Shown piece after piece: positions 53,460 through 61,782 of a DNA stretch of 64,000 nt. The translations under genes were made by a program, and so were the position numbers. The stretch spans positions 496,001-560,000 of the forward strand of contig NZ_FNDR01000001.1 in assembly GCF_900099805.1 (NCBI RefSeq), in the 5' to 3' direction. Under the pieces are notes generated by a model. It did no database searches, was not told the DNA's origin, and was given only the letters and a program-made list of their open reading frames with translations. The first letter of the stretch is position 1. Every line of letters starts with the position of its first letter. The stretch is from Variovorax sp. OV700 (GTDB taxonomy: Bacteria > Pseudomonadota > Gammaproteobacteria > Burkholderiales > Burkholderiaceae_C).

Positions 53460-53909
53460 TTAGATTCTCACGGCCTGGCGGGCCAGCAGCTTCCAGTCGC
53501 TGCCCTGCTTTTGCCACACGCCGAGGATCTTCAGCGCCACCTTGCCGGGCTTGCCCGAATCGAGCGTGTCGGCCGCGAGCGTGTGGCGCACGATGGCCGT
53601 CTGGCCGTCGACCACCTTGACGGTCTGGTCGATGATCGTGATGGCCACGAAGTCCGACTTGCCGGCGACAAGGTCACCGATGAAGCTGGCCTTGGTGTCG
53701 ACCTTGCCGCCCGAATGGCCGTAGCTCAGGTCCTCGGCCACCAGCGCGCCGAGGGCGGCAGGCGTCGGGTCGATCATCGCGATGCGCAGCCGCTCGGCGG
53801 CCGCGGCCACTGCCGGTTCGGCCGAGGCGCCGCCGCCGGCCGGAACCATGGCGCAACCCGAGAACAGAACTGCCGACGCGGCAATGAGAAGAAGCTTTTT
53901 CATGAGCAT
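53460..53909 (-). CDS. Exported NTF2-like (DUF4440/SnoaL-type) lipoprotein
   Basis: 149 residues from ATG 53909, chosen for a GGAG about 10 bases upstream (ATG 53903 is the alternative). Lipobox-like LFSGC near residue 19 after MKKLLLIAASAV. The mature part resembles the NTF2-like fold: AERLRIAMIDPTPAALGALVAEDLSYGHSGGKVDTKASFIGDL and TAIVRHTLAADT with VWQKQGSDWKLLARQAVRI at the end. Function unknown; it lies between gudD and kdgD, spaced 27 and 41 bases from them, so it is co-expressed with sugar-acid catabolism. Confidence 0.75.
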   Translation of the reverse strand: MLMKKLLLIAASAVLFSGCAMVPAGGGASAEPAVAAAAERLRIAMIDPTPAALGALVAEDLSYGHSGGKVDTKASFIGDLVAGKSDFVAITIIDQTVKVVDGQTAIVRHTLAADTLDSGKPGKVALKILGVWQKQGSDWKLLARQAVRI

Positions 53910-53950
53910 GTGGTGTTGTCTCCGTTGTTGTTGTTTGTGGATCGTTCCGA

Positions 53951-54862
53951 TTACTGCGGGCCGAGCGCGTCGATCAGCGCCTTGAGCTTTTCCATCTCTG
54001 CGGGCTTCAGGTCGGTGAGTGGCGCGCGCACCGGGCCAGCGTCGTGGCCAACGATCTTGGCGCCGGCCTTGACGATGCTCACCGCATAGCCAGGCGTGAG
54101 GTTGCGCAGTTCGAGGTAAGGCATGAAGAAGTTCTTCAGCAGGCGATGCTGGGTGGCCATGTCGTCGTCGCGCACAGCTTCATAGAACTGCACCGCTGTC
54201 TTCGGAATGAAGTTGAAAACGGCCGACGAATACACCGGCGTGCCCATGGCCTTGTAGGCCGCGGCATACACCTCGGCCGTGGGCAGGCCGCCCAGGTAGG
54301 CAAAGCGATCGCCCATCTTCTGGTAGATGGCCACCATGGCTTCGATGTCGCCGATGCCGTCCTTGAAACCGACGAGGTTCGGGTTGCGCTCGGCCAGGCC
54401 GGCCAAGGTGTCGGGCTTGAGGCGGCTGGAGGCGCGGTTGTAGACGATCACGCCGAATTTCACGCTCTTGCACACCGCTTCGACGTGCGCGGCCAGGCCT
54501 TCCTGGCCGGCTTCGGTCAGGTAGTGCGGCAGCAGCAGGATGCCGTGCGCGCCAGCCTTCTCGGCCGCTTGCGCACACTGGATCGCAAAGCGCGTCGGGC
54601 CGCCGGCGCCGGCAATGATCGGCACCACGCCGCGGCAGGTGTCGACCGCGCTCTGGATGATGCCGGGGTACTCGTCCCCCGTGAGCGAGAAGAACTCACC
54701 CGTGCCGCCGGCCGCGAACAGCGCGCTCGCGCCGTACGGAGCGAGCCATTCGAGACGCTTCTCGTAGCCCTTGCGGTTGAAGTCGCCGTTCGCGTCGAAG
54801 TCGGTCAACGGGAACGAGAGCAGGCCGGAGCCCATGATGGATTTAAGTTCTTGAGGGTTCAT
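53951..54862 (-). CDS. kdgD: 5-dehydro-4-deoxyglucarate dehydratase
   Basis: 303 residues, DapA-type TIM barrel. Schiff-base Lys167 in VGFKDGIGD, Tyr141 in VIVYNRAS, and the [13 protein letters not shown] phosphate-like loop near 52-64. KdgD decarboxylates and dehydrates 5-keto-4-deoxyglucarate to 2-oxoglutarate semialdehyde and CO2. The first residues [23 protein letters not shown] are family-typical. The 143-base gap upstream, toward the Bug gene, holds a CCCCC-GGA-GGGGG hairpin (54951-54963). Confidence 0.95.
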   Translation of the reverse strand: MNPQELKSIMGSGLLSFPLTDFDANGDFNRKGYEKRLEWLAPYGASALFAAGGTGEFFSLTGDEYPGIIQSAVDTCRGVVPIIAGAGGPTRFAIQCAQAAEKAGAHGILLLPHYLTEAGQEGLAAHVEAVCKSVKFGVIVYNRASSRLKPDTLAGLAERNPNLVGFKDGIGDIEAMVAIYQKMGDRFAYLGGLPTAEVYAAAYKAMGTPVYSSAVFNFIPKTAVQFYEAVRDDDMATQHRLLKNFFMPYLELRNLTPGYAVSIVKAGAKIVGHDAGPVRAPLTDLKPAEMEKLKALIDALGPQ

Positions 54863-54950
54863 CGAGACACCAATGACAAGTGAGTTGAAGAAAGAAATGA
54901 ATTGATTCGTGGACTACCGCGGAACCGGCTCCGCCGTGCCGCTGGTAGTG

Positions 54951-54963
54951 CCCCCGGAGGGGG
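54951..54963 (-). promoter_or_regulatory. Intercistronic hairpin cluster between Bug and kdgD genes
   Basis: CCCCC-GGA-GGGGG at 54951-54963, with GCGGA-ACCGGC-TCCGC nearby (about 54919-54934). GC-rich paired sequence in a 143-base gap with no gene; a candidate mRNA processing or attenuation site between the transporter receptor and the enzyme genes. Confidence 0.45.
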
Positions 54964-55005
54964 TTGGCGCGCGCGACACGAAGTGCACGCAGACTGGGGG
55001 AGAGC

Positions 55006-55980
55006 CTAGTCCAGCTTGATGCCCGCGTCTGCAACTACCTTGGCCCAGCGCGTGCGTTCCTTGCCGAAGAATTGCTCTTCCTCGGCAGGCGCCATGGTCA
55101 CGACCTCCGCGCCCTGCCCTGCAAGGCGAGAGCGGATGTCGGCCGCGCGGATGACGGTGATCAGTTCCTTGTTGAGGCGCTGCACGATCGCATCGGGCGT
55201 GCCCTTGGCAACCCTGATGCCCTGCCACGTACCCGATTCGAAGCCGGCAACGCCCTGCTCCGCAATGGTAGGCACGTCGCCGATCAGCGGCATGCGCGTC
55301 GATTTCGAAACGCCGAGCACCTTGAGCTTGCCGCTTTGCACGTGCGGCAAGGTGGCCAGCATGCCGTTCATGAGGATCTGGGTCTGTCCGGCGACCGTAT
55401 CCTGCACCGCCTGCACGCCACCCTTGTAGGGCACGTATTGCCAGCGCGCGCCGCTGGCACGCTCGAGCGCCACGCCGGCAAGGTGCGGCGCACTGCCGGT
55501 GGCGGTCACGGCAAAATTGATGTCCGACTTCTTCGACAGCGCGATCAGTTCCTTGAGGTTGTTGGCCTGGACCGACGGATGCACCACGAGCAAATGCGGC
55601 GAATAGGCCAGCATCGTCACGCCGCGCAGGTCCTTGGAAGGATCGAAAGGCAGGCGCGTGTAGACCGAGGGGCTGATGGCGAGCGCACCGACGTCGCACA
55701 GCAGCAGCGTGTAGCCATCGGGTTTGGACTTGGCGACGAAATCAGCGCCGAGGTTGCCGTTGGCGCCCGGCTTGTTCTCGACGATGACCGGCTGGCCGAG
55801 CGCTTCCGACAGCGGCTGGCTGATGGAGCGGGCAATGATGTCGGATGAACCGCCCGGCGGGTACGGCACCACGATGCGCAGTGGCTTGGTGGGCCAGGCG
55901 TCGGCCGCATGCACGCCGCCGGCGGCAAGCACGCCGCCGCCCAGCGCGCCGAGCATCAGGTCACGTCTTTTCAAGCTCAT
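55006..55980 (-). CDS. Bug family periplasmic binding protein of the aldarate operon
   Basis: 324 residues. Leader MSLKRRDLMLGALGGGVLAAGG with a twin-Arg-like RRD pair and cleavage near HAADA. Bug blocks: KPLRIVVPYPPGGSSDIIARSI, QPVIVENKPGANGNLGADFVAK, YVPYKGGVQAVQDTVAGQTQIL and VPTIAEQGVAGFESGTWQGI. No TctAB permease genes are near. As the first gene of the gudD-kdgD operon it probably captures an aldarate; a regulator-type motif precedes its start (56009-56021). Confidence 0.87.
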   Translation of the reverse strand: MSLKRRDLMLGALGGGVLAAGGVHAADAWPTKPLRIVVPYPPGGSSDIIARSISQPLSEALGQPVIVENKPGANGNLGADFVAKSKPDGYTLLLCDVGALAISPSVYTRLPFDPSKDLRGVTMLAYSPHLLVVHPSVQANNLKELIALSKKSDINFAVTATGSAPHLAGVALERASGARWQYVPYKGGVQAVQDTVAGQTQILMNGMLATLPHVQSGKLKVLGVSKSTRMPLIGDVPTIAEQGVAGFESGTWQGIRVAKGTPDAIVQRLNKELITVIRAADIRSRLAGQGAEVVTMAPAEEEQFFGKERTRWAKVVADAGIKLD

Positions 55981-56008
55981 TCAGGTCTCCTGTCAGGTTG
56001 TGTTGTCA

Positions 56009-56021
56009 GTCATCGTACAAC
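56009..56021. promoter_or_regulatory. GntR half-site like motif before the aldarate operon
   Basis: On the minus strand GTTGTACGATGAC, 11 of 13 bases equal to the perfect palindrome at 56904-56916. It lies 29 bases upstream of the Bug gene start. Likely operator of the divergent-side regulator. Confidence 0.55.
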
Positions 56022-56060
56022 TACAAATAACGCTTGTCCAGCTTTGAGGGGAAATTTCGT

Positions 56061-56879
56061 TCAGGAAGCAGCTGGCGGCGTGTTGGCCGAGGCTTGTTGC
56101 GCCGCTTCCTGCGCCACGCGCAGCCGTTCGCGGCTGTTGGTCAGGTGAATGCGCATCGCCGCGCGGGCCGACTCCGGATCGCGGCGCGCGATGGCCGCGT
56201 AGATCTCTTCGTGCTCGCGGTTCACGCGGCTCAGGTACTCGCCGCGCCGGTCGTAGTTGCGAATGGCGGTGATACGCGTGCGCGGAATGATCGTGGTGCC
56301 CAGGTGGCTCATGATGTCCGCGAAATACGGGTTGCCGGTGGCCTGGGCGATCTGCAGGTGAAAGCGGAAATCGGGCGCGACCGTGTCCCCCGCCACCGCC
56401 ACATTACGCTCGAAATCGTCGAGCGCCTGGCGCATGGCAAGCAGGTGCTCCTCGGTGCGACGCGTGGCCGCGAGGCCCGCCGATTCGGTCTCCAGGCTGA
56501 TGCGCAGCTCGAGCACCGCCAGCACGTCCACCGAGGTGGCGATGTCTGCGGAGTCGAGCCGGAACATGCCCGCTGCGCGCGGCTGCAGCACGAAGGTGCC
56601 GACGCCATGGTGCGTTTCGACCAGCCCGGCGGCCTGCAGCTTCGAGAGCGCCTCGCGCACCACCGTTCGGCTCACGCCGAAGGTCTTCATGATGGCCGAT
56701 TCGGTGGGCAGCTTGTCGCCGGGGCGCAGCGACTGGCTGCGGATCTTCTCGCCCAGGTCTTCCACCAGCCCGTGGGCCAGGCCGCGCGGGCGCGGGCGCC
56801 CCACAAAGGAGGCGCCTGCAGCGGCGGCGTCTGCCGCTGCATTCGAAATTGAGGGATTACCCGTAGCCGTTTGGACCAT
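56061..56879 (-). CDS. FadR/GntR family regulator of the uronate/aldarate locus
   Basis: 272 residues from ATG 56879 (a TTG at 56885 would add two). Winged helix with GLAHGLVEDLGEKIRSQSLRPGDKLPTESAIMKTFGVSRTVVREALSKLQAAGLVETHHGVGTFV (about 33-97), then an FCD domain with FRFHLQIAQATGNPYF. An Ala-rich N-terminal 30 residues precede it. It lies between the operons for aldarate use (minus) and uronate import/oxidation (plus), and its own upstream region carries GTTGTACGACAAC. The effector is presumably a uronate or aldarate. Confidence 0.9.
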   Translation of the reverse strand: MVQTATGNPSISNAAADAAAAGASFVGRPRPRGLAHGLVEDLGEKIRSQSLRPGDKLPTESAIMKTFGVSRTVVREALSKLQAAGLVETHHGVGTFVLQPRAAGMFRLDSADIATSVDVLAVLELRISLETESAGLAATRRTEEHLLAMRQALDDFERNVAVAGDTVAPDFRFHLQIAQATGNPYFADIMSHLGTTIIPRTRITAIRNYDRRGEYLSRVNREHEEIYAAIARRDPESARAAMRIHLTNSRERLRVAQEAAQQASANTPPAAS

Positions 56880-56903
56880 GGTCAAGATAATAATCCCCTA
56901 TTA

Positions 56904-56916
56904 GTTGTACGACAAC
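56904..56916. promoter_or_regulatory. GTTGT-ACG-ACAAC operator before the GntR gene
   Basis: Perfect 5-3-5 palindrome, 25 bases upstream of the gntR ATG, in the 191-base gap shared with udh. The TAGTTGTACGA core recurs before the Bug gene. An imperfect CCGGTT-ATTCG-AACTGG (56965-56981) lies nearer to udh. Confidence 0.6.
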
Positions 56917-57070
56917 AGATAACTTATCACTCAGTTTGCTGCAAGTGTCCGTCCCAGCCATCGACCGGTTATTCGAACTGGCGCGGCATGGGAGATGAAG
57001 CCGCTTCCTGGCCAGCTTTCGGTGACTGCTCCATCGCCCTGGACTTCAACCCATTCACACGCCACCACAC

Positions 57071-57901
57071 ATGTCGACGTCCTCACAAACTACCAACAGC
57101 AAGCTCCACCGGATTCTGCTGACCGGCGCCGCCGGAGGCTTGGGCAAGGTTCTGCGCGAACGCCTGCGCCCCTTTGCCGAGATCCTGCGCCTTTCGGACA
57201 TCGCCGCAATCGCCCCTTCCGAGGGTGCGCACGAAGAAGTGGTGTCCTGCGACCTCTCGGACAAGGCGGCGGTCCATGGGCTGGTCGAAGGCTGCGACGC
57301 CATCGTGCATCTTGGCGGCGTTTCGGTCGAGCGGCCGTTCGAGGAAATTCTCGAGGCCAACATCAAGGGCGTGTTCAACGTCTATGAAGCCGCCCGCCGG
57401 CACGGCGTGAAGCGCGTGGTGTTCGCGAGTTCGAACCACGTGATCGGCTTTCACAAGCAGAGCGAACGGCTCGACGCCAGCGCGCAGCGCCGGCCCGACG
57501 GCTACTACGGTCTGTCGAAATCGTTCGGCGAAGACGTCGCTCAGTTCTACTTCGACCGCTACGGCATCGAGACCGTGAGCATCCGCATCGGCTCGTCGTT
57601 CCCGGAGCCGCTCAACCGCCGGATGATGAGCACCTGGCTCAGCTACCGCGACCTCACCTCGCTGATAGAGAAGTCGATTTTCACGCCCGGCGTGAAGCAC
57701 ACGATCGTCTACGGCATGTCCGCCAACCGCGATGTCTGGTGGGACAACAGCGCGGCGGCGCACCTGGGCTTCGTGCCGCAAGACACCTCCGAGGTGTTCC
57801 GCGACAAGGTCGAGGCCCAGCCTCCCGTGGCGCCGACCGACCCTAATGCCATCTACCAGGGCGGCGCGTTCACGGCGCAGGGCCCGTTCGGCGACCAATG
57901 A
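57071..57901 (+). CDS. udh: Uronate dehydrogenase
   Basis: 276 residues, extended SDR. NAD motif GAAGGLG (G19, G22, G25), catalytic Tyr146-x3-Lys150 (YGLSK) and Ser121 region (VVFASSNHVIGFH). FASSNHVIGF and WWDNSAAAHLGFVP are the uronate dehydrogenase type. It oxidises D-galacturonate or D-glucuronate to the aldaro-1,5-lactone with NAD+. First gene of a plus-strand run; its stop overlaps the lactonase ATG (ATGA at 57898-57901). No clear ribosome binding site. Confidence 0.9.
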   Translation: MSTSSQTTNSKLHRILLTGAAGGLGKVLRERLRPFAEILRLSDIAAIAPSEGAHEEVVSCDLSDKAAVHGLVEGCDAIVHLGGVSVERPFEEILEANIKGVFNVYEAARRHGVKRVVFASSNHVIGFHKQSERLDASAQRRPDGYYGLSKSFGEDVAQFYFDRYGIETVSIRIGSSFPEPLNRRMMSTWLSYRDLTSLIEKSIFTPGVKHTIVYGMSANRDVWWDNSAAAHLGFVPQDTSEVFRDKVEAQPPVAPTDPNAIYQGGAFTAQGPFGDQ

Positions 57902-58809
57902 CGTCCAGCATGCACGCCGAACTCGTTCTCGATGCGCGATGCGCCACCGGCGAAAGCCCGGTCTGGCGCGCCGACGAGCAGGCCCTCTACTGGGTAGACA
58001 TTCCGGCGAAACAATTGCACCGCTGGCACGCCGCGACCGGAGCGCACGTCTGCTGGACTGGTGACGAGATGCTGGCCTGCATCGCACCGCGTGCCGGACA
58101 TCCGGGCGAGTGGATTGCCGGCATGGAAAGCGGGCTGTTCGCCATTGCCACGCGCGCCGACGGCACGCTCGCCGCGAGCCCCGTAGCCAGCGCCGTCCAT
58201 GCGGAACGCGGCATGCGTTTCAACGATGGCCGCTGCGACCGCCAGGGCCGCTTCTGGGCCGGCACCATGCAAATGGACATGGCGGCAGCCCACGAGGTCG
58301 GCCGCGTGTACCGCTACCAGGGCGACGTGAATGCGGAAGTGGCGCTGCGCGCCCAGTTCGAGCACCTGATCGTCCCGAACGGCCTCGCCTTCAGCCCCGA
58401 CGGCAAGACCATGTACCTCTCCGATTCGCATCCGGCGGTGCAGACCGTCTGGGCTTTCGACTACGACACCGATACCGGCACGCCGCATGGCCGCCGCGTG
58501 TTCGTCGACATGAAGCCGCTGCCGGGCCGCCCCGACGGGGCGGCCGTGGACTCCGATGGCTGCTACTGGATCTGCGGCAACGACGCCGGGCTCGTTCACC
58601 GCTTCACGCCCGACGGACGGCTCGACCGCTCCCTTGCCGTGCCGGTGAAGAAGCCCGCGATGTGCGCCTTTGGCGGCCCAGAGCTCGACACGCTCTACGT
58701 GACATCGATCCGCCCCGGAGGTGACCTGTCCGATCAACCGTTGGCGGGCGGCGTTTTTGCGCTGCGCCCGGGCATCAAGGGGCTTGCGGAACCCGAATGC
58801 CGTTTCTGA
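57898..58809 (+). CDS. SMP-30/gluconolactonase family aldarolactone hydrolase
   Basis: 303 residues, six-bladed propeller. Metal-site residues: Glu in TGESPVW, Asn in RFNDGRCDRQGRFWAGTM, Asn in VPNGLAFSPDG and Asp in GRPDGAAVDSDGCYW. It opens the aldarolactone product of Udh to galactarate or glucarate. Translationally coupled to udh. The cytosolic location follows from the absence of a signal peptide. Confidence 0.9.
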   Translation: MTSSMHAELVLDARCATGESPVWRADEQALYWVDIPAKQLHRWHAATGAHVCWTGDEMLACIAPRAGHPGEWIAGMESGLFAIATRADGTLAASPVASAVHAERGMRFNDGRCDRQGRFWAGTMQMDMAAAHEVGRVYRYQGDVNAEVALRAQFEHLIVPNGLAFSPDGKTMYLSDSHPAVQTVWAFDYDTDTGTPHGRRVFVDMKPLPGRPDGAAVDSDGCYWICGNDAGLVHRFTPDGRLDRSLAVPVKKPAMCAFGGPELDTLYVTSIRPGGDLSDQPLAGGVFALRPGIKGLAEPECRF

Positions 58810-58844
58810 TTGTTTTTTAACCACCAACCCCAAGAGGAAGACAA

Positions 58845-59813
58845 ATGAAATACACCCGCCACCTCATTGCCCTGGCCGTAGGCGCCTTGGCCATGGCTGC
58901 GAATGCGGTCGAGTTCCGTTCGGCCGACGTGCACAACAGCGACGACTACCCCACCGTCGCGGCGGTCAAGTACATGAGCGAACTGCTCGACAAGCGCAGC
59001 AATGGCAAGTACAAGATCAAGGTGTTCAACAAGAGCGCACTCGGCAGCGAGAAGGAAACGCTCGACCAGGTGAAGATCGGCGCGCTCGAAATGAACCGCG
59101 TCAACATCAGCGCGCTGAATTCGATCTGCCCCAAGACGCTGGTGCCGACGATGCCCTTTTTGTTCGACTCGATCGCGCACATGCGCAAGTCGCTCGACGG
59201 CCCCATCGGCGACGAGATCCTGAAGGGCTGCGAGCATGAAGGCCTGGTCGGCCTGGCCTTCTATGACAGCGGCGCGCGTTCGATCTACGCCAAGAAGCCG
59301 GTGAAGACGCTGGCCGATGCGAAGGGGCTCAAGATCCGCGTGCAGCAGTCCGACCTGTGGGTCGCGCTGGTGAGCGCCATGGGCGCCAATGCCACGCCGA
59401 TGCCCACCGGCGAAGTGTTCACCGCGCTCAAGACCGGCCTCATCGACGCGGCGGAAAACAACATTCCCTCCTACGACGGCTTCAAGCACTACGAAGCAGT
59501 GAAGTTCTACTCGCGCACCGAACACTCGATGGCGCCCGAGATGCTCGTGATGTCGAAGGCCGTCTACGACAAGCTGCCCAAGGCCGACCAGGACCTGTTC
59601 CGTGCCGCGGCCAAGGAATCGGTCGCCTTCCAGCGCAAGAAGTGGGATGAGCAGGAAGCCAGGTCGCTCGAGGTCGTGACCAAGGGCGGCGCCCAGATCA
59701 TTGCCGATGTGGACAAGGCTTCGTTCCGCGCCGCCATGACCCCGGTCTACACCAAGTTCATCTCGACGCCCGATCTGCAGCGCCTCGTCAAGGCCGTTCA
59801 AGACAACAAGTAA
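58845..59813 (+). CDS. TRAP transporter substrate-binding protein (DctP family)
   Basis: 322 residues. Signal peptide [18 protein letters not shown]; mature protein starts near [17 protein letters not shown]. DctP blocks: [74 protein letters not shown], in which the Arg of LKIRVQQS binds the carboxylate. AGAGGAAG ribosome binding site. The Udh-lactonase context makes a uronate the likely ligand. A perfect 9-bp hairpin follows the gene. Confidence 0.92.
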   Translation: MKYTRHLIALAVGALAMAANAVEFRSADVHNSDDYPTVAAVKYMSELLDKRSNGKYKIKVFNKSALGSEKETLDQVKIGALEMNRVNISALNSICPKTLVPTMPFLFDSIAHMRKSLDGPIGDEILKGCEHEGLVGLAFYDSGARSIYAKKPVKTLADAKGLKIRVQQSDLWVALVSAMGANATPMPTGEVFTALKTGLIDAAENNIPSYDGFKHYEAVKFYSRTEHSMAPEMLVMSKAVYDKLPKADQDLFRAAAKESVAFQRKKWDEQEARSLEVVTKGGAQIIADVDKASFRAAMTPVYTKFISTPDLQRLVKAVQDNK

Positions 59814-59821
59814 CGCGCCCC

Positions 59822-59847
59822 GGCCCTCCCGCTTTCCAGGGAGGGCC
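59822..59847 (+). promoter_or_regulatory. Stem-loop between TRAP binding protein and permease genes
   Basis: GGCCCTCCC (59822-59830), 8-base loop, GGGAGGGCC (59839-59847), no strong T-run. It probably protects or ends the dctP message, giving more binding protein than permease. GGGAA-A-TTCCC (59863-59873) follows and abuts the dctQ start codon, overlapping its ribosome binding site. Confidence 0.65.
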
Positions 59848-59873
59848 CTTCACCCATATTCAGGGAAATTCCC

Positions 59874-60461
59874 ATGACACTGACCGTTCCCGCAGTAGAC
59901 ACGATGGCGACCGGCGTGCCCGTCGAGCTCGAAGACCTGGTCGATCCGCATGGACGCCCGCCGTCCAACCATGCCTATTCGCGCTTCTGCGCGTTCCTCT
60001 CCAAGGCCAGCCTGATGCTCGCGGTGGCGATGCTCATCACCATCATCGTGTGCGTGCAGTACCAGGTCGTCGGCCGCTATGTATTCAACGACACGCCGAC
60101 CTGGGCCGAAGGCCTCGCGCTGCAGCTGGTGTTGTATGTCACGGCGCTTGGCGTTGCCGTCGGCGTGCGCGATGCCGGCCACATCGGGCTCGACTCGCTG
60201 GTGGTGCTGCTTCCCGAATCGCTCCGCCTGAAGATCGAAGTGCTGATTCATGCGCTGGTCGCGCTCTTCGGCGCAATCATGACCTGGAGCGGTTGGGTCT
60301 GGACCACGCTCAAGTGGAGCGACATCAAGCCCATGATGGGCGTTCCGGTGGGTCTCGACTATCTCGCGCTCGTGATTGCGGGCCTCCTGATCGTCCTCTT
60401 TTCGATTGAACATATCGTCGCCCTGCTGCGCGATGAAGAAGTGGTGCCCGCGTGGAACTGA
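59874..60461 (+). CDS. TRAP transporter small permease (DctQ family)
   Basis: 195 residues, four membrane helices with conserved QYQVVGRYVFNDTPTWAEGLALQL (helix 2 region) and RDAGHIGLDSLVVLLP. The N-terminal 40 residues are a soluble, Pro-rich extension. It pairs with DctM in the inner membrane for Na+-coupled import. It overlaps the dctM gene by 10 bases. An immediate upstream palindrome may mask its AGGGAA ribosome binding site. Confidence 0.9.
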   Translation: MTLTVPAVDTMATGVPVELEDLVDPHGRPPSNHAYSRFCAFLSKASLMLAVAMLITIIVCVQYQVVGRYVFNDTPTWAEGLALQLVLYVTALGVAVGVRDAGHIGLDSLVVLLPESLRLKIEVLIHALVALFGAIMTWSGWVWTTLKWSDIKPMMGVPVGLDYLALVIAGLLIVLFSIEHIVALLRDEEVVPAWN

Positions 60462-61750
60462 CTGTCCTCTCCCTCGTTTTCCTGGTGCTGCTGGTGCTGG
60501 GTGTGCCGGTCGCGTTCTCGATCGGCCTAGCCTCCGTCGCCACCGTGCTCTATGCGGGCCTGCCCGTTGCCGTGGTGTTCCAGAAGATGGTCGGCGGCAT
60601 GCAGGTCTTCTCGTTCCTGGCGATTCCGTTCTTCGTCTTCGCCGGTGAACTCATGCTTTATGGCGGCATCGCGCAGCGCATCGTCCGCTTTGCCAACAGC
60701 CTGGTGGGCCACGTGCGCGGCGGCCTCGGCATGAGCAACGTGATCGGCTGCACGCTGTTCGGCGGCGTGGCCGGCTCACCGGTGGCCGATGTCTCGGCCA
60801 TGGGCTCCGTGATGATCCCGCTGATGAAGAAGGAAGGCTACGACGCCGACTACGCGGTCAACGTCACGACGCACGCGGCCCTGGTGGGCGCGCTGATGCC
60901 CACGTCGCACAACCTGATCATCTTCACGCTCGCGACCACCGGCATCGCCTCGGTCAGCGTGCTGAGCCTGATTCTCGCGGGCCTGATCCCCGCGCTGATC
61001 CTCACGCTGTGCAATCTGGGCGCCGCCTATTACGTCGCCATCCGCCGCGGCTACCCGATTCGCGGCGCGTTTCCGGGCTGGGGCGAGGTGCTTACGGCTT
61101 TCATCGGTGCGCTGCCGGGCCTGATGATCGTGGCGATCATCCTGGTCGGCATCCTGTCGGGCGTGTTCACCGCCACCGAGTCGGCCGCGACGGCGGTGCT
61201 CTGGGCATTGGGCGTGACCGTGCTCGTGTACCGGTCGCTCAGCCGCAAGGACTTTTTCAAGGCCTGCGCGAAGGCCTGCAAGACGACCGGTGTCGTGTTG
61301 CTGCTGATCGGCATTTCTTCCGCCTTCGGCTACTTCATGGCGCTGTACGAAGTGCCGCAGAAAACCGGCGAGCTCATGACCAGCGTCTCGAGCGATCCGT
61401 GGGTCATCTTCCTGATGATCAACGTGTTGCTGTTCGTGCTGGGCACCTTCCTGGACATGGCCGCGACCATCCTGATCTGCACGCCCATCTTTCTGCCCAT
61501 TGCCATGCAGTTCGGCATGAGCCCGGTGCAGTTCGGCATCGTCATGCTGATCAATTGCGCCCTGGGCCTCAACACGCCGCCGGTAGGCACCACCCAGTTC
61601 ATAGGCTGTGCGATCGGAGGGGTATCCGTCGGGCAGGTGATGCGGTCGATCTGGCCGTTCTATGGTGCCCTTTTGATCTGCCTGATGCTCGTGACCTATG
61701 TTCCGGCGTTCTCGATGTGGCTGCCGGACCTGGTCAACGCGGTCAAGTGA
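60452..61750 (+). CDS. TRAP transporter large permease (DctM family)
   Basis: 432 residues, GTG start at 60452 within the last codons of dctQ. About 12 helices: [85 protein letters not shown] and the late [19 protein letters not shown]. This is the DctM pattern with twin GG/SPVADV loops that bind Na+ and substrate. It imports the ligand held by the upstream DctP protein. Confidence 0.93.
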   Translation: MELTVLSLVFLVLLVLGVPVAFSIGLASVATVLYAGLPVAVVFQKMVGGMQVFSFLAIPFFVFAGELMLYGGIAQRIVRFANSLVGHVRGGLGMSNVIGCTLFGGVAGSPVADVSAMGSVMIPLMKKEGYDADYAVNVTTHAALVGALMPTSHNLIIFTLATTGIASVSVLSLILAGLIPALILTLCNLGAAYYVAIRRGYPIRGAFPGWGEVLTAFIGALPGLMIVAIILVGILSGVFTATESAATAVLWALGVTVLVYRSLSRKDFFKACAKACKTTGVVLLLIGISSAFGYFMALYEVPQKTGELMTSVSSDPWVIFLMINVLLFVLGTFLDMAATILICTPIFLPIAMQFGMSPVQFGIVMLINCALGLNTPPVGTTQFIGCAIGGVSVGQVMRSIWPFYGALLICLMLVTYVPAFSMWLPDLVNAVK

Positions 61751-61782
61751 CACCAAAAACAAGCAACGCGGAGTTCGTTCCG

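Noticed and set aside
61009-61782. Upstream in-frame extension of garD
   Set aside because: It overlaps dctM in another frame and the garD family match starts only after ATG 61783, which has its own ribosome binding site.
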